In this document: in pieces, positions 33,409-46,593 of the stretch
How the letters are laid out: every line of letters begins with the position of its first letter
Position numbering within the stretch: the stretch's first letter is position 1
Source: Datisca glomerata
Taxonomy: Eukaryota > Streptophyta > Magnoliopsida > Cucurbitales > Datiscaceae
DNA length: 64,000 nucleotides
Assembly: GCA_003255025.1 (NCBI GenBank)
Contig: QANY01007891.1
Location: 62,001-126,000 of the forward strand
Reading direction: 5' to 3'
The notes under the pieces: generated by a model
What the model was told of the DNA's origin: nothing
Database searches by the model: none
Seen by the model: the letters and a program-made list of their open reading frames with translations, nothing else
Program-made: the position numbers and the translations under genes

Positions 33409-35789
33409 ATCGAGAGCATACTTTTAGGTTACGTTTGAATTGACTGCATTTTAACGTCATTATTCTTTCGATCTCTAATATTTTCCGTCTTACTTTTTTC
33501 ATATGAAAAATGCAAATGATGAAATACACAATATTTGATGTGTGTGTGTGTTATATATACTACACATAACATACACATATAAATAGTGATTCTGTGTGTG
33601 TATAGTGTATATGTAAATGATTTTTTCGGTATGGAGAACCTTCTACGAATAAATAATAAAGATCATAATTTAAAGAGAGAACGAGAGAATAAAGACATCA
33701 TAATTTACGTGAAAAACCATTAAAGGGAAGAAAAACCACGGGAAGATTGTTGATATTCACTTATATAAGGGATTTTACATAGTTGTTGATGAGAGAAGAG
33801 AGGAATGGTAGTGCCTTTAGTTGAGATTTGCTTAGGTCTCCCCTTTTTCTTTTCCATGTGCTTGTATTTATAGGCCTGGTGATAGTAATAATAATAAAAA
33901 AAATGGGATTATCACACCCCTTATGCTTTCGCCTGATGGAATTGCTCGTGGGCTCCTTTATTTTGCTCATTCCTTTCAACTATTTTATCTTCAGTCCGTC
34001 AGTCAATCAATCAGTCATAGCAATTTGGTGGTTCCTTGTGGTTCAGACCAATCAATCACAGCCACTGGGTGATCATTCTGGATTCCTTTCATCCGTTCCC
34101 GTTCTTCTTCCAGTCTTTGTCGTCCCAGAGGCGTTGGTCCCCTCAGTCTTTTCCTGTTCTCATAGGTATGGTTCCCCGTCACTCTGTTCGTGTTTAACCA
34201 GTCACATTTTCTTCCTGTTCTTGCATAGTTCAAGGAGTGTTTTTCCCGTTCTGGAGGCGTGGGCCCTCGTCAGTCTTTTTCCTGTTTGACCGGTCTTCCT
34301 TCCCATTCTTATGAGGTTTCTCGCTTCCATGCTCTCTTCTCATTCTCGAGTTCCTTCTCGTTTAGAGTTCTCGTCCGCATTTTCGCTTACATCATGATCT
34401 GTTTGTGCGACTTCTGTTTTCCTGTCTAGCTTCCAATCTTGTCATATTCATGGTCTACGCATCTTCTCAGGATTCGTTCTTTCTGTACATGTGTTTTGGT
34501 GGTTTTTCCCTGTTCAGTATACACAGAAAAAAAATTCCATTCTTTTCCGTTCCGCCATATTATTTGGATATCTAAATAACTTCATTCTTCATTATTTCCC
34601 ATTTTGTCATAGTATTTTAAAAGCAATCTCTCTCTACAGTTTAAACTCACTTAAAGTGTACATGAAGAAAATAACTCTAACTCAAGGCTACTAGAGTAAT
34701 TTACTAAAATAAAATATTTATTTTTTTCTTTAACCTTTATTTTTTATGATTCACTACTCAAATAGTTTGATATTTTTCATTGGAATTTGAAGCAAGCATG
34801 ATATTGATGTTGTGACTTGTGAGATTGAAGTTCAGTCTCGTCTTTCACTTATATTGTAATGCTATGAATTATGACATTTGAAGTACACTAACTTCTTAAG
34901 TGTTTTTTATATTTAATTGTCATGAAATGTGTCGTGAAAGATTGATAACATATTGTGACGTTCCTATATGAGATGTTATAGTAATTGAGAATTCTGTCAG
35001 TATAGCGTTGTGAATTTTCTGGATGCAGAAATGTATTGAAAGTTGTATTGCAAGTAAAATTGTGGAATGTGCTAAAAAAACAGAACAACCACGCTACAGT
35101 TTTGAGCCCATACTGGCAGATTGAAAACTTCAGGAGAAAATATAAACTATACCGACGATTTGTAAACTGTTGTTGTAAAAAAATAAAACAATCTCGGCGG
35201 TTTATGTTACTGCCATAAAAAACTTTACAGGCTCTTATGAACGGCCGGGAAAAGGAGAAAAACCATCGATACATGTTCTTCTAGGCCTCCGTTCTAATAG
35301 TTTTTATACCTATGCGGTTGTTTGTAACAGCCAGAAAAAAGTACTTTAGTGGATCTCTTTTCGCCGGTATAAATTCATTTCGGTGAAGCTTTAGACAGAG
35401 ATTTAAAAACTGTCAAAAAAAAATTCTGACGGGTAAAATTCCGATATATGTATAAAAACCGCAAATTTTTTTTTTACATTTTTCTGGTAGTGCTTTGACT
35501 AAAAGGCTTAACTAGAGTAAAATATTGCATTCTCTAGGGACCAGAACACGAATTCAGAAGTAATGAAGGATTTGTAAGTCATAATCTTTCTTTTCTTATA
35601 TCTTAGATGTGGTGTAAAAGTTTTAAACTAGGGATTTTTTTTACTACAAGAAGCATGGATTTTAGTAATGAAACTTTTCATTGCTAAAAGTCTCAGTTCT
35701 TCGTCAAGTAAAGAGTTTTATGGATGAGTTTGTTAAATAGTTTACTATATTCAATTCTAAATACAATGTACAGGAAATGGCCTTTGTAA
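33409..35789. other. Repeat-rich stretch without a recognised gene
   Basis: About 33640-34500 has features of an old - strand LTR (ACGTGAAAAACCAT, then CCACGGGAAGA). It shares phrases such as CAATCA.GGCCACT with about 43200-43340, so both may be LTR pieces of one family, possibly that of the copia remnant at 35790. At 35480-35493 the sequence TTTTTCTGGTAGTG (rc CACTACCAGAAAAA) looks like a CACTA-transposon end. ACTACAAGAAGC at 35643 is another possible one. The 153-codon frame at 33828-34289 has no motif. Confidence 0.35.
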
Positions 35790-37180
35790 CGTGTAGTACA
35801 GACTATGATATGAGTCTTAGTAAGAATATCAGTAGTCTGATCATCTTATGTAACTGGAGGAAGTTGAATGGTGCCACGAGAAATATGTTGATGGACAAAA
35901 TGGCAATTAATATATATGTATTTAGTATGTTCTTGAAAAAGATAATTCTGTACAATTCGAATCACACTCTGGTTATGACAGCGTAGAGTTGTAGCAGTAG
36001 AGTGAACAACAATTATATCCTCAAGTAGCCAACGAAGCTAGAGATGTTCTTGATAAGCATCCGTCGTAGCTCAATATTCCGCCTTAGTACTTGATCTGGT
36101 TGTAACAATTTGCTTCTTACTTCACTAAGATATTAGAGAATTCCCTAATAAGGAACAAAATTCAGTTGCAGACAATCTGTCAGTAGGATCCCTACTCAAT
36201 CAGCATCAGCATAAGCATTAAGTTCAAGAGAAATTTTTGCTAACAAATGTAGACCATGAAATAAGGTGTTTTTACATATCGTAATATATGAAGGAGTGCA
36301 GTGTAGTGAGTAGAGCGTGGAGAGAGAGAAATGTCAGACCATATGAATTGTATGAGCAATATTAAGACTGGTAGCAATTAGATAAACAAGACTTTCTACT
36401 AATTGTCAGAGTGTGGAATCATGGAATGGGGAGCCATTAAGAGGATTGAGTCTGTCATTTTGTTCCACTGGCTTGGGAGTAGCCTTGCTATCGTATATGC
36501 CAATGCGAACGAAAAGATCATAAGAATATTTGGCCTAAGAGAGATAATATCCATCATAATCAAAGGAGACCTGAAGTCTAAGGAAGTAATTAAGAAAAGA
36601 TTTGAGATTAAATACTTCAGTCACATCATATCCAGCATTTATCATATCATCAATATAAAGCAAAATGAGAAAATAATTTTTATCAGATATTTAGATAAAT
36701 AGTGCTGAGTCATGAGGACTAGAGGTGAAACCAAACCGCGCAACTGTAGTACTGAATTTGTCAAACCAAGCTCGATGAACTTGTTTAAGACCATATAAAT
36801 CTTGACGAGGTTTGAAAACTCAGTTTGGTGAATGGAGAGGGTGCCTCATGTATACTTCTTTAGTTAAGGCACCATTGAGAAATGAATTCTTTACGTCCAT
36901 CTGATATAATTTTCATTCACAAACAACAATAACGACAAGCAAACTTTGGATCATGTAAGGCGAGCAAATGAGTAAAGGTTTCCTCATAGTCAATATCATA
37001 CTCTTGTGTATACCATTTTGCTATTAGCAGATCTTTATATCTATCAACTGAAGCATCATATTTGGTTTTGATCTTGTAAACCCACTCATAGCCCACAACC
37101 GATTTACCATGAGGTAGATCTACCAAGTACCAAGTGTTAATGTGTTCAAGAGCCTAAAATTCTTCTTCCATTGTTTGCTA
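35790..37180 (-). mobile_element. Ty1/copia pol remnant
   Basis: On the - strand, RT starts near 37126 (VVGYEWVYKIKTKYD, then EYDIDYEETFTHLLAL). It continues near 36730-36840 with DLYGLKQVHRAWFDKF and VARFGFT. RNase H lies at about 35800-36135 (TTRSSTKAEY, then HEHTKY-like QEHTKYIYI and DQTTDILTKTH). Stops interrupt all parts (for example, just after KAEY). Gag, protease and integrase were not found to the right. A degraded 3' half of a copia element. Confidence 0.75.
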
Positions 37181-39304
37181 TCAAATAGGATTATAACCAG
37201 CCTCCTAATATGATTAAGGCTCATAGAGAGAGAGAGAGAGAATGGTAGAAAAATAATGAAATTTATGAAGATGAGTTTGTTGTTCTCTTACCCGAGTGGA
37301 ATGACGAATGGGTGGGTTGAGCTGAGATCGGTAGATTTTAAAATTAACTAAAAAAAATTTTAACCACGAACGGTTCGTGGGCGGAATATAAAAAAATTTA
37401 ATCAACTTATTTAATCGAATTAAATAATTTAAAATCAAACAACGTGCATTATGCATATCCGATATTAAACGAGAAGATAGAGTAAGAAATAAATTTTCAC
37501 TTATACTTTGTATCGGAGAATTTCTAAATTGGTAGAATTTCTTCGAGCGTTCTTCAAGTTTCGGGATCCGAATCACACACTTGAACTCCAAGAACGATCT
37601 GTGAATTTCATCCACAAAAAACCACCAGTTAAATTTAAAAATGTATCTCACGAGAATTTTGTTTAAGAATTTGAGTGTGGGTTCTCAAAAGGATTGAAGG
37701 AAACAATCAAATATTTTTCCTTCAATGCTCTCTCAATCAACGACAATCACTAGGAAGGAGAGAAAAATCTTTTTCTCTGTATCTAATATGAAATATATAT
37801 CTCTATTTCTCACTCTGCAATCAAATTGCTATTAGAAATTTATAAAATCTAATTATTGATATTTACAAATATACTCATATATTTTAAATTTTTAAAAATT
37901 CACCCTCATATATTCAAATTGCCTAAATCAGTATATCTCCACAATGTTAAAGTTGTATAAAAATTTATCAATCTAATTGATAGGTTTAATTGATCATTAT
38001 CAATTAATTAAGTAATTTATTTTTATTTACTAATTATCTAATAATTATAAAATAATAAACTAATAAATTTCAATACAAATAATCACACTTAACAAATTAA
38101 GTGACACCATCCATCAGGTTAGTTATAAGAAATATGTATTGGCACCAAAACATATTTTGATCTAATTTACTCAGTTTTTCTATTCCTGTTCTCATGAGCT
38201 ATTTCTGAGATCGGATGGACCCACATGAACAAAGCTAAAGATTCAAATACCCGACGAATTTATCTCCATAAATTCTCGACCTATTAATCCCGACATCGTA
38301 CGACTCCACTATAAGTTCGATGCCGAATCAACTCTCGATTCATGCGTGCTACTTTTCTGTTGGTGTAAATAAATCCTTTTTATTTTCACGGTCCATCGAA
38401 TATTTTAACATAATACCCATCGTGAATATCAGTAACAAGAGCGGAATGTAAAATTACCATTTTACCTATCTTGTTATTATTTCCTTAACTCCTTTTATTG
38501 AATGTGGATAAGAAATACATAACAGTGAATTATCTCGTACAATTCACAAGTATTAATCACTGACTCAATTCATTGAATACATGTCCAGGTTAATTTATTC
38601 AAACACTCATCAATAAAGCATAATGTGATATTGTTGTTTTTGCAATCAAACCACGAATTTTCATATTTGTGAATCACATAACTCCAACTTAATTGAATTA
38701 TAATCTCAACAACCGAGGTGTTGTCCGTCAATTCAAACTCACTCAGTTGACATATCAAAGATTGTAACTAACTATGTCAAGCTACGTATTCACCTCACGA
38801 TTAAGATAATTATGAAAATACCCTTAACGTGTAACAATTAGATTTAGAGCTAGGTAAATGGTTTTGGGCTCTAAACTAGTTTGTTACTAATCTATTCAAC
38901 ATGTTCATAACATGTCTAGGTTAACCGTTTGAGGCTCCACTCCCATGCCCCATGACTGGCAGCCAATAGGTTGTGACTGACATCCATTGGTTCAACCTAA
39001 CCGTCGTAGTCAGTTTCGATTGCCCAGTCGATCCTAAGACTACGAATATCGTTATGAACTTTCTCAGAAGAGTTCGTCTGGAGACGTATTTGTCTTCATT
39101 ATTCGTTTGTTGATGAAAGTTCCAAGACTTGAGTAATTTACAAACACACTTTAATTTAAAATAAAAATTTATTCATAAAAATTCAATAATATTAATGCCT
39201 GAGAAATAACTAAATACAAATAAATAGTTATTACACGCTACTTTATGGACATATTCCAACAAACTTATACTTGGACTTAAGTAGGCGTGTACAATCTCGT
39301 ATCT

Positions 39305-39694
39305 CTAAGCCCTCCAGATGACCATAAAAACTTTATTGCTTAAAGTTTTCGTAAATGGATCTGCTAGATCGTTGATCGTCGAAATATGCGTAACCACAAC
39401 GTCTCCACGCTGAATAATTTCTCTAATTAGGTGATATTTACATTCTATGTGTGTAGATCTCTTATAACTTCTAGGTTCCTTAGAATTCATTACAGCCCCA
39501 CTATCATCACAATATAGTGTCATGGGCTTGTTAGCGTCTGGAACAACTTTCAGAGTGTTCAAAAACTTTCTAAGTCGTACAACCCCCTTTGCAGCGTGAC
39601 AAGCTGCTTCATATTCATCTTCCATGGTAGAATAAACAATGCAAGATTGCTTGATACTTCTCCATATAACTACTCTACCGTTTAGGATGAGCAT
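39305..39694 (-). pseudogene. Copia RNase H domain fragment
   Basis: 129 codons: YSTMEDEYEAACHAAKGVVR, then VPDANKPMTLYCDDSGAV, RSTHIECKYHLIREII, and ISTINDLADPFTKTL, the standard end of copia pol next to the 3' LTR. The rest of pol is deleted. The open frame is an RNase H C-terminal part only. Confidence 0.85.
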
Positions 39695-39763
39695 CGATCA
39701 TGAAGTGGACCTCCTAGAATCCTCATCAGCTTGAAAATTAAAATCAGTATATCCCGTTAAAAT

Positions 39764-39856
39764 TTAAATTTAAAACTTAAAATTCAAAATTCAAATTCAA
39801 ATTTCAAAATTCAAAATTCAAATTTCAAATTTCAAAAATTTGAAATTGAAATTTTG
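39764..39856. repeat. Low-complexity AAATTCAAATTT array
   Basis: Short units AAATTCAA, AAATTTCAA and their complements in tandem form a self-complementary AT tract inside the copia interior. Confidence 0.85.
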
Positions 39857-42170
39857 ATTAAAACCCTTTAATTAAAGAAAACTATTTTCTTAATTAAATA
39901 ATCTCATTAATTATCTCATTTTCTTTTCATTTTAATAAAATAAAAAGATAATATTGATAATTATCTATTGAATTTAAAATTTAAAAGAAAATATAGATAA
40001 TTATCTTTGAATTCAAATTCAAAAGATATAAAGACAAAATAGATAATTATCTTTTATTCGTATAAACTTTAAAATTTTAAAAGATAAAAAATAGGATAAA
40101 TGTTATTGCGAAACATCACAGGGGATTCTAAACCCTAATTCTTATAACCTAGGGTTTCACAAACTCTAGTCACCATGCAGGGCCGGCAGCAGATAGTGGC
40201 AGTGACGATGCCAGAACAGTAACTCTGGCGCGAACAGTGGTTCCTGCGTGAACAGTGATTCAGGCCTGAACAGTGAACAGTGACGGTTTCGAGGCGACGG
40301 CGATCTTACATCAAATTTGTAAAAATATAATTATTACGACAAAATAAATTACATAAAATCTTATGCCTTAAATTCAACGTACATCAATTCTTAATTGAAA
40401 TAAAAATGCCTAGAGCCAATAGTTAGAGATCCAATCATATAACACGTTCAAAACAGTTTTGAATCTACCATATAAAATCATATGCTAATATCTACAAAAT
40501 TCACGATACATTCATTTCAAATATCTATATATATAATCAAGAACCTATGACTCTGATACCAATTGCTGGGATCAGTATATTTTAAAATTAACAAAAAATA
40601 AGTTTGAACCACGAATGATTCGTGGGCAGAATATAAAAAAAACCAATTAACTCATTTAATCGAATTAAATAATATAAAACCAAACAACGTGCGATTATGT
40701 ATATACGATATTAAAATGAGCAGATAAGGTTAGAGACCATTTTTCACCTATACTTTGTATCAGAGAATTTCTGAACTCGCAGAATTCCTTCGAGTGTTCT
40801 TCAAGTTCTGGGATCCGAATCACGTACTTGAACTCCAAGAACGATTTGTGAAATTTGTCTACCAACAATCACCCGTTAATTTCAGAAATATACCTCACGA
40901 GAATTTTGTGTAGGAATTTGAGCGTGGGCTCTCAAAACGATTAAAAGAAAAAATTGAATATCTTTACTTCAATGCTCTCTCAATCGGTGGCAGTCACTAG
41001 GGAGATGAGAAAAATCTTTTTCTCTATATCTGATATAAGATATATATCTCTATCTCTCTCCGCAATTAAATTGCTATTAGATATTTATAAAATCTAATTT
41101 TTGATATTTACAAACATACCCATAAATTTTAAATTTCTGAAAATTCACCTCATATATTCAAATTGCCAAAAATCAGTATATCTCCACAATGTTAGAATTG
41201 TATCGAAATTTATCAATCCAATTGATAAATTTAATTGATCATTATTAATTAATTTATTTTTATTTTCTAATTAATAATTAAAAAATAATAAACTAATTAA
41301 TTTCAATACAAATAATCATACTTAACTAATTAAGTGACATCACTCATTACATATAGGTTTAGGAAATATGCCTTGGCACCATAACACATTTTGATCTAAT
41401 TTACTTCGTTTCTCTATTCGTGTTCTCATGAGCTATTTCTCAGCCGGTATATGCTCACATGAACAAAGCTAAGGATCCAAATATCTGGTGAATTTATCTC
41501 CATAAATTTCTGACTAATTTAATCCTGACATCGTACGACTCCCGCTATAGGTTTGATGTTGAATCAACTCTCGATTCATGCGCGCTACTTTTCCGTTGGT
41601 GTAAATAAACCTTTTTTATTTTCACGGTCCACATAATATTTTAACATAATATCAATCGTGAATATCAGTAACAAGAGTGTAATATAAAATGATCATTTCA
41701 CCCCTCTTGTTATTATTTCCTTAACTCCTGTATGAACTGTAAATAAGAAAGACATAATAGTAAATTGTCTCATACAATTCACAAGTCTTAATCAATTACT
41801 CAATTCATTGAATACCTGGTCAGGTTAATTTATTCACATGCCCATCAATAAAGTATAAGGTGGTATGATTTCTTTCACAATCTAAACACTATTTTCCATA
41901 TCTGTGAATCACGTAACTCCAACTTAATTGAATTACAATCCCAACAGCCGAGGTATTGCTCGCCAATTTGAATTCACTCATTTGACATATCAAAAATTGT
42001 AACTAACTAAGTCAAGTTATGTATTTACCTCAGTATTAAGGTAATTATGAAAGATACCCTTAAGGTGTAATAATTAGATTTAGAGCTAGGTAAACGGTTT
42101 TGGCTCTAAACTAACTTGTTACCGGTCTATTCAACATGTTCATAATATGTCTATGTTAACCGTTTGAGTT

Positions 42171-44679
42171 ATATGCATGGTAAATTTATTTTTCAACAAT
42201 TTCTTATATTTGTTTTCAGTATTTTCATTTAGTAGATAAAATTATTTAACTTGGTGAAATAAAAATCTCACATTATTTTACCTATTACTTTTTCATAAAA
42301 ATCTACTTTACCACATAACTTTCTCATCTTACCAATTTCTAAAATATTTTTTTACTTTCCCAAATTCTCATAAAACATTATTATTTATTTACATTTTCAC
42401 ATACTTGATTTGAGTATTTTATTTTCTTCAAAATCAAAGTCTTATCTAAGGGTCATAAAAAATCTTGATCACAGAATTTTGACTAACCCCATTTGCGGAC
42501 CCCACCCGTTTCGATCTTGAATTTGAGATTTTTCCCATCTCAAATCTGTTCGGGTCAGATTGAGACTTTGTTTTTTCAAACGAACTGAGATATTTGTCCC
42601 ATTCGAAGTAGGTTGGGAAAAAATCATTAAACCGAACCAAATCGGACCGGACCGGACCGTATCGGTTCAGTCGGTTGCCATGATATACATATTTCAATCG
42701 ATTTATTAAATAGGAAAATCGTAGTTTGAGGTTCAGTTTGAGGGTTGAGGGTATGAAAATTGCTAGAAACCGAACCGAACTGATATATAACGAATAAGGT
42801 AGTTTGATTAATAAATGAATTGTAGCTTAATGGGAGAGGCTACATTAGAAAAGTCTCCAATAAGCCAGGGACTAAGGTTCGAGTAATTGCATCTGTAAAG
42901 AATTTTTCCCGTCTCATTCAAGATTAGGGGAAAAATCTCTTGATAAGAATGAATTTACTTAAGTATTAACGAGATAGAGGGAGATTATGATAATCCGAAA
43001 TCATAAGGAGTAAATGCTTTGTGCACTCTATGTTTGGATTGCCCTCTCTATCATGTTTTATTGAATACATTAGCCTTATAAAGACTTCCCTTATTACATG
43101 GATTTGATTAAAATAATAAATATCAAATGAGGCACTCGTTAAGCCTATGGATCACACCCATTCGTGTGGTTCCGAGCTGTCTCTTCCTTATTTCACATAT
43201 GTCTCATTCAGCTGCCCATCAATCACTGTCACTTGACGATTTCCCGTGGTTCCGAGCCCATCAGTCAGAACCACTTGATGGCCTACCAGCATGTCTTGTT
43301 CGGATCACTCAACTTGCATAATCAATCACGGCCACTTGATTGTCAGTTCGAACCCATTTTCCGGTTCTGATGTTTTGTCCCATCCTTGAGGTGATGATTC
43401 CCCGTTCTCAAGATGTCGGGTCCTATTTTTAAAGTGATGATCTCCCGTTTGTGAATATCTCGTGACTTCGGTCCGCCACCTGTTTCTACTTTTTTACGCT
43501 TTCCATGAGTTTTGGGAATGTCCTTTTGCCCACATGGCAGTAAATATTTTTTACTTGTTCAGCATCCACTTTTTCTAGTATTTTTTTCTTTTTTGACACT
43601 TCACCTTTAGGAGCCTTAACTTTAAATTGCATCCACTCTTTGTTTTAAACGCAAACTTCTCTCTCTAAAACTCATACTCTCATCCGTCTTCTCTCTCTCT
43701 TCCATCTCGTTGCCTCTCTTTCCATCCACTCTCTCTCTCCGTCGGCTGTCTCTCTCCATCTCATCTCTCTTCTTGCTCTTCATCGGGCTCTTTCCATTGT
43801 CTCTCTCTATCGTCTCTCACGTTTGTCTCTACTCTGTATTCTCTCTGAAAATATCTCACCGTTGACGACTTTCTTATGGCCAGTGGCTAGCAGCGGCCAA
43901 CATCTCACAGTCACAAATGATGAAGTCTTAGAGTTCAATGCATCTCTTCCAGATCTGAACCCTAGTTCACAGCAAAGCATTTTGTGTTCAATGTTCCTCT
44001 CTTTTTCATTAGATTCATTTATCCCTTATTTTAGGGATTAAGATTTAGGATTTTATCTGGATTTTTGGTATTTTTTGAGATGTTCTATGATATTTATTGT
44101 TTTTTGGAATTTTCTTTGAGATTATTGTGAATCTGCCAGTTCGGTTCAGGTGTTTTCGGTTTTAGTTGATATATCAATGTTTGGTTTGGGCCGGTTTATG
44201 CACTTTGCTCGGTTCAGTTCGATTTTTACAATTGAAAACCCGCAATTGCGGTTCGGTTTGATAAATTCTCATAAACTGAACCGCTTACACCCCTAGTCTG
44301 AAGGGATTAATATATGTACGTTAATTGGAATGAATAATATAAAAGATTATGCTAAAAAAATTTAAGGATTCATAAATTCTTTATATTTGTATAATATAAA
44401 GTTTAAATCATGTTTTAATAAAAAAATAAAGGAAAAGATTTTTTTCCTTTAATAAAAAAATAAAGTGTTGTAACAGAAGGGTTAATAAACAGTAACAAAA
44501 CAACGTGGTTCAGTAAATTTCTCTACATTCAAGTATATATCATTATCATCACTATTACATACTCTCAATATAGACTCTATGAAAATATAACAGTTAAAGA
44601 CACTTGTTTCCATCCAAATGTGCGGGCACACGTAGAATTAAATTTCAAAGAAAAATAAACTCATAATTGAAAAAAGATC
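42171..44679. other. Repeat-derived stretch, no gene seen
   Basis: Contains CGGACCGGACCGGACCG-type runs near 42640 and LTR-like leader sequence near 42900-43480. A CT-rich tract lies at 43660-43830, with a short ORF (43823-44041) of no known family. A hAT-type right end (GCTTACACCCCTA) stops at 44295, flanked inward by CGGTTCGGTTT; its left partner was not located. Confidence 0.35.
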
Positions 44680-44685
44680 TTTCCT

Positions 44686-44870
44686 TGCCTGATGGGAAGA
44701 GGGCGTCTCAGCTACCCTAGACCTGGGAAGGCAACCCGATTGGGTTCTTTGATCCATTCCGTGGCGCGAAATCCATATATATGAGCGGAGCGAGAGCGAC
44801 TAGAGTTTACTACATTGAAACTCAATTTAGGAACTCTATTCCACAGAAGAGAGTTTCGTTGCTTGTTATG
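44686..44870. other. GC-richer block, possible organelle DNA insertion
   Basis: About 185 bp that stands out from its AT-rich flanks: GAAGAGGGCGTCTCAGCTAC, then GGAAGGCAACCCGATTGGG and CCGTGGCGCGAAATCC, ending near GAGTTTCGTTGC. The wording is like plant mitochondrial intergenic DNA, but I cannot name a gene in it. Identity is inference. Confidence 0.35.
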
Positions 44871-46384
44871 TTAAAGGCAAGACTAAAAAATGGTGTCATT
44901 TTAATTCTCCTTTAGCGAAGAAATAAAATCTTCGTTCGTAACAATGGAGCAATTTTTTGTCCTGAAATTTTGGCATAAAAGATGAGAATATTTCAGTGAC
45001 GAATCTGAAAGTACATTGCAAAAACGACAACATTTAGCAACAAATTTATAGTCTGTCACTAAAAGATATAGCTTGATTTAAAATGATGAATTTAAATTAT
45101 TTAGTTGATAAAGGCTTTGTAGCTAAAAACAAAAATTATTGTAGTGAACAATAGGAGTGTTGAGTCCCACCAAAAAAAGCATATTCAACTGAGATATCAA
45201 AATGAGCAATAAGATGAGTTGCTTCACCCACCAAACGGGAGACACAGACAACTAGGGAAAGAAGAGCCTTAAGGCACTTGAACCTCATTTGGTAGTACAT
45301 TTCAATAGATTTATAATTATATATATATATATATTTTAATGTGGACAATCATCATTTTACCTCGTCGGTTCCATATTAAACAAATATTTTGAGTTGGACC
45401 AATCTAAACGGTTTCAAATTAATCTAATGATTCATATTAACCAAAATGCACCCTTGTCATTTACTTGAATGAGACAGAATCTAAATGAATTTAAAAACAA
45501 TTATTGTCTAAATAAAAATTGGATAATTATCGGCAAATCTTATGGGGGCCTAACGCTATAGAAGGCCCACAGGTCTAGCTAGGGAAGACAAATTTTTTCA
45601 TCTCTATCTCAATTGGGAAATTTTGTAGAATAGATAAATTTGAGAGGACTGTTTTAAAAAATAACAGTTTTTTAACAATTTTATATGAATAGTAAATTTT
45701 TTAATCTATCAATCATTTTTTTATTAAAATGACCATTATTATATATGGTGTATTTGATATTTTTTAGGTATATCAGAGATATATGGATGATATATCGATT
45801 TGAAAAATACTAAAATTAACGATGTGATTAATGCTTAAAATTTGAAATACTTAATCTATATATGGTGTGTTAATGATTTTTTCGGGTATGTCAGAAATGC
45901 TAGATTAAGGATATAATTAATCTTCAAAATTTGAAATATCTAATCTATTTATGGTGTTTGATGATTTTTTAGGTATATTAGATGTGTATAGATGATATAT
46001 CGATTTAAAATTTGATTTATCATAATTGTTCAATAAGAAACATACTGATTTACCATAACCGTTCAAAATTTAAATTTGATATACTGATTATTTTTGGGTG
46101 TAGCAGCGGTATTGAAAATATCATTAGTTTGAAAGAAATATTTTATTAACAAACTTTAATTGATATTACGGAAAATATAATCAATTATTAATTATCACTT
46201 AATTTAGTTATAAAAATCAATTAAATAATATTTAAATTAAAAAATATTAATTATTAATTTTTTAATTAATTAAAAGTAAGTACAAAATTAGATTACGAAA
46301 TCTCTATAATTATCAGATTATAATTTAATATGACATGATAAAAAAATTACCTATTTAACTAAGGTTCGAAAAAAAATTATTTAA
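44871..46384. other. Intergenic, AT-rich
   Basis: A possible CACTA-type end (rc CACTACAATAATTTTTG) sits at 45131-45147. A (TA)n run is at about 45317-45335. At 45740-46010 the phrase TATATATGGTGT-TTGAT-ATTTTTTAGGTAT recurs three times in diverged form. No coding seen. Confidence 0.4.
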
Positions 46385-46426
46385 CTAAAGTTTGAAAACA
46401 AAACTGATATATTTGATGCAATTAGT

Positions 46427-46573
46427 TTTCTCAGTATCGGGATTCCTGAGTCTGGCCACCAGCGTAAGCCCAACAAGAACTTTCTTGCTGGCGGTGAACC
46501 GAAACTGTTCGTTGTCGAGTATGAGATTCTGAGGACTTGAGAAGTTCAACTTAAGCGGGGAAGTTTCGCGCAT
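46427..46573 (-). pseudogene. Unrecognised coding-like remnant, divergent from the UBE3D-like gene
   Basis: The - strand frame starts MRETSPLKLNFSSPQNLILD and continues to VLVGLTLVARLRNPDTE before running into AT-rich sequence and a stop at 46385. Base composition is coding-like only up to about 46427. Its ATG lies 20 bp from the start codon of the + strand gene, so the two would share a bidirectional promoter or overlap in their leaders. No donor site is evident at the composition change. It could be the first exon of a lost gene, or chance. I do not recognise the family. Confidence 0.25.
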
Positions 46574-46593
46574 TTTCTTGGGCTAAGCGAGGA

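Larger units (their letters stand above)
37323..42170 (-). mobile_element. Long-LTR copia element with most of its interior deleted
   Basis: Two LTR copies face the same way on the - strand: 37323-39261 and 40567-about 42170. Both start (on +) TGRGATCRGTA.ATTTTAAAATTAAC and share long runs such as CGGAATATAAAAAAA and ACTTGAACTCCAAGAACGAT. The complete one ends TATTCCAACA, that is, TGTTGGAATATG on the - strand. A decayed polypurine-tract region follows (39262-39280). The second is cut off about 300 bp early at GTTAACCGTTTGAG. A primer-binding site lies at 40550-40562 (CTCTGATACC). The 1.3-kb interior keeps only an RNase H piece and a leader with CAGTGAACAGTGA phrases. It needs proteins from elsewhere to move. 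Confidence 0.8.

Noticed and set aside
33828..34289. 153-codon + strand frame
   Set aside because: Hydrophobic, low-information translation in a repeat-like stretch. No conserved motif and no start context; probably chance in a CT-rich LTR remnant.
43127..43370. Overlapping short frames near 43.1-43.4 kb
   Set aside because: Two overlapping frames with repetitive His/Ser/Leu content, in sequence resembling the repeat at 34 kb. Not a gene.
43823..44041. 72-codon frame after a CT-rich tract, looking like a leader plus short gene
   Set aside because: No homology recognised, no splice continuation, and it sits between repeat ends. Left as unsupported.
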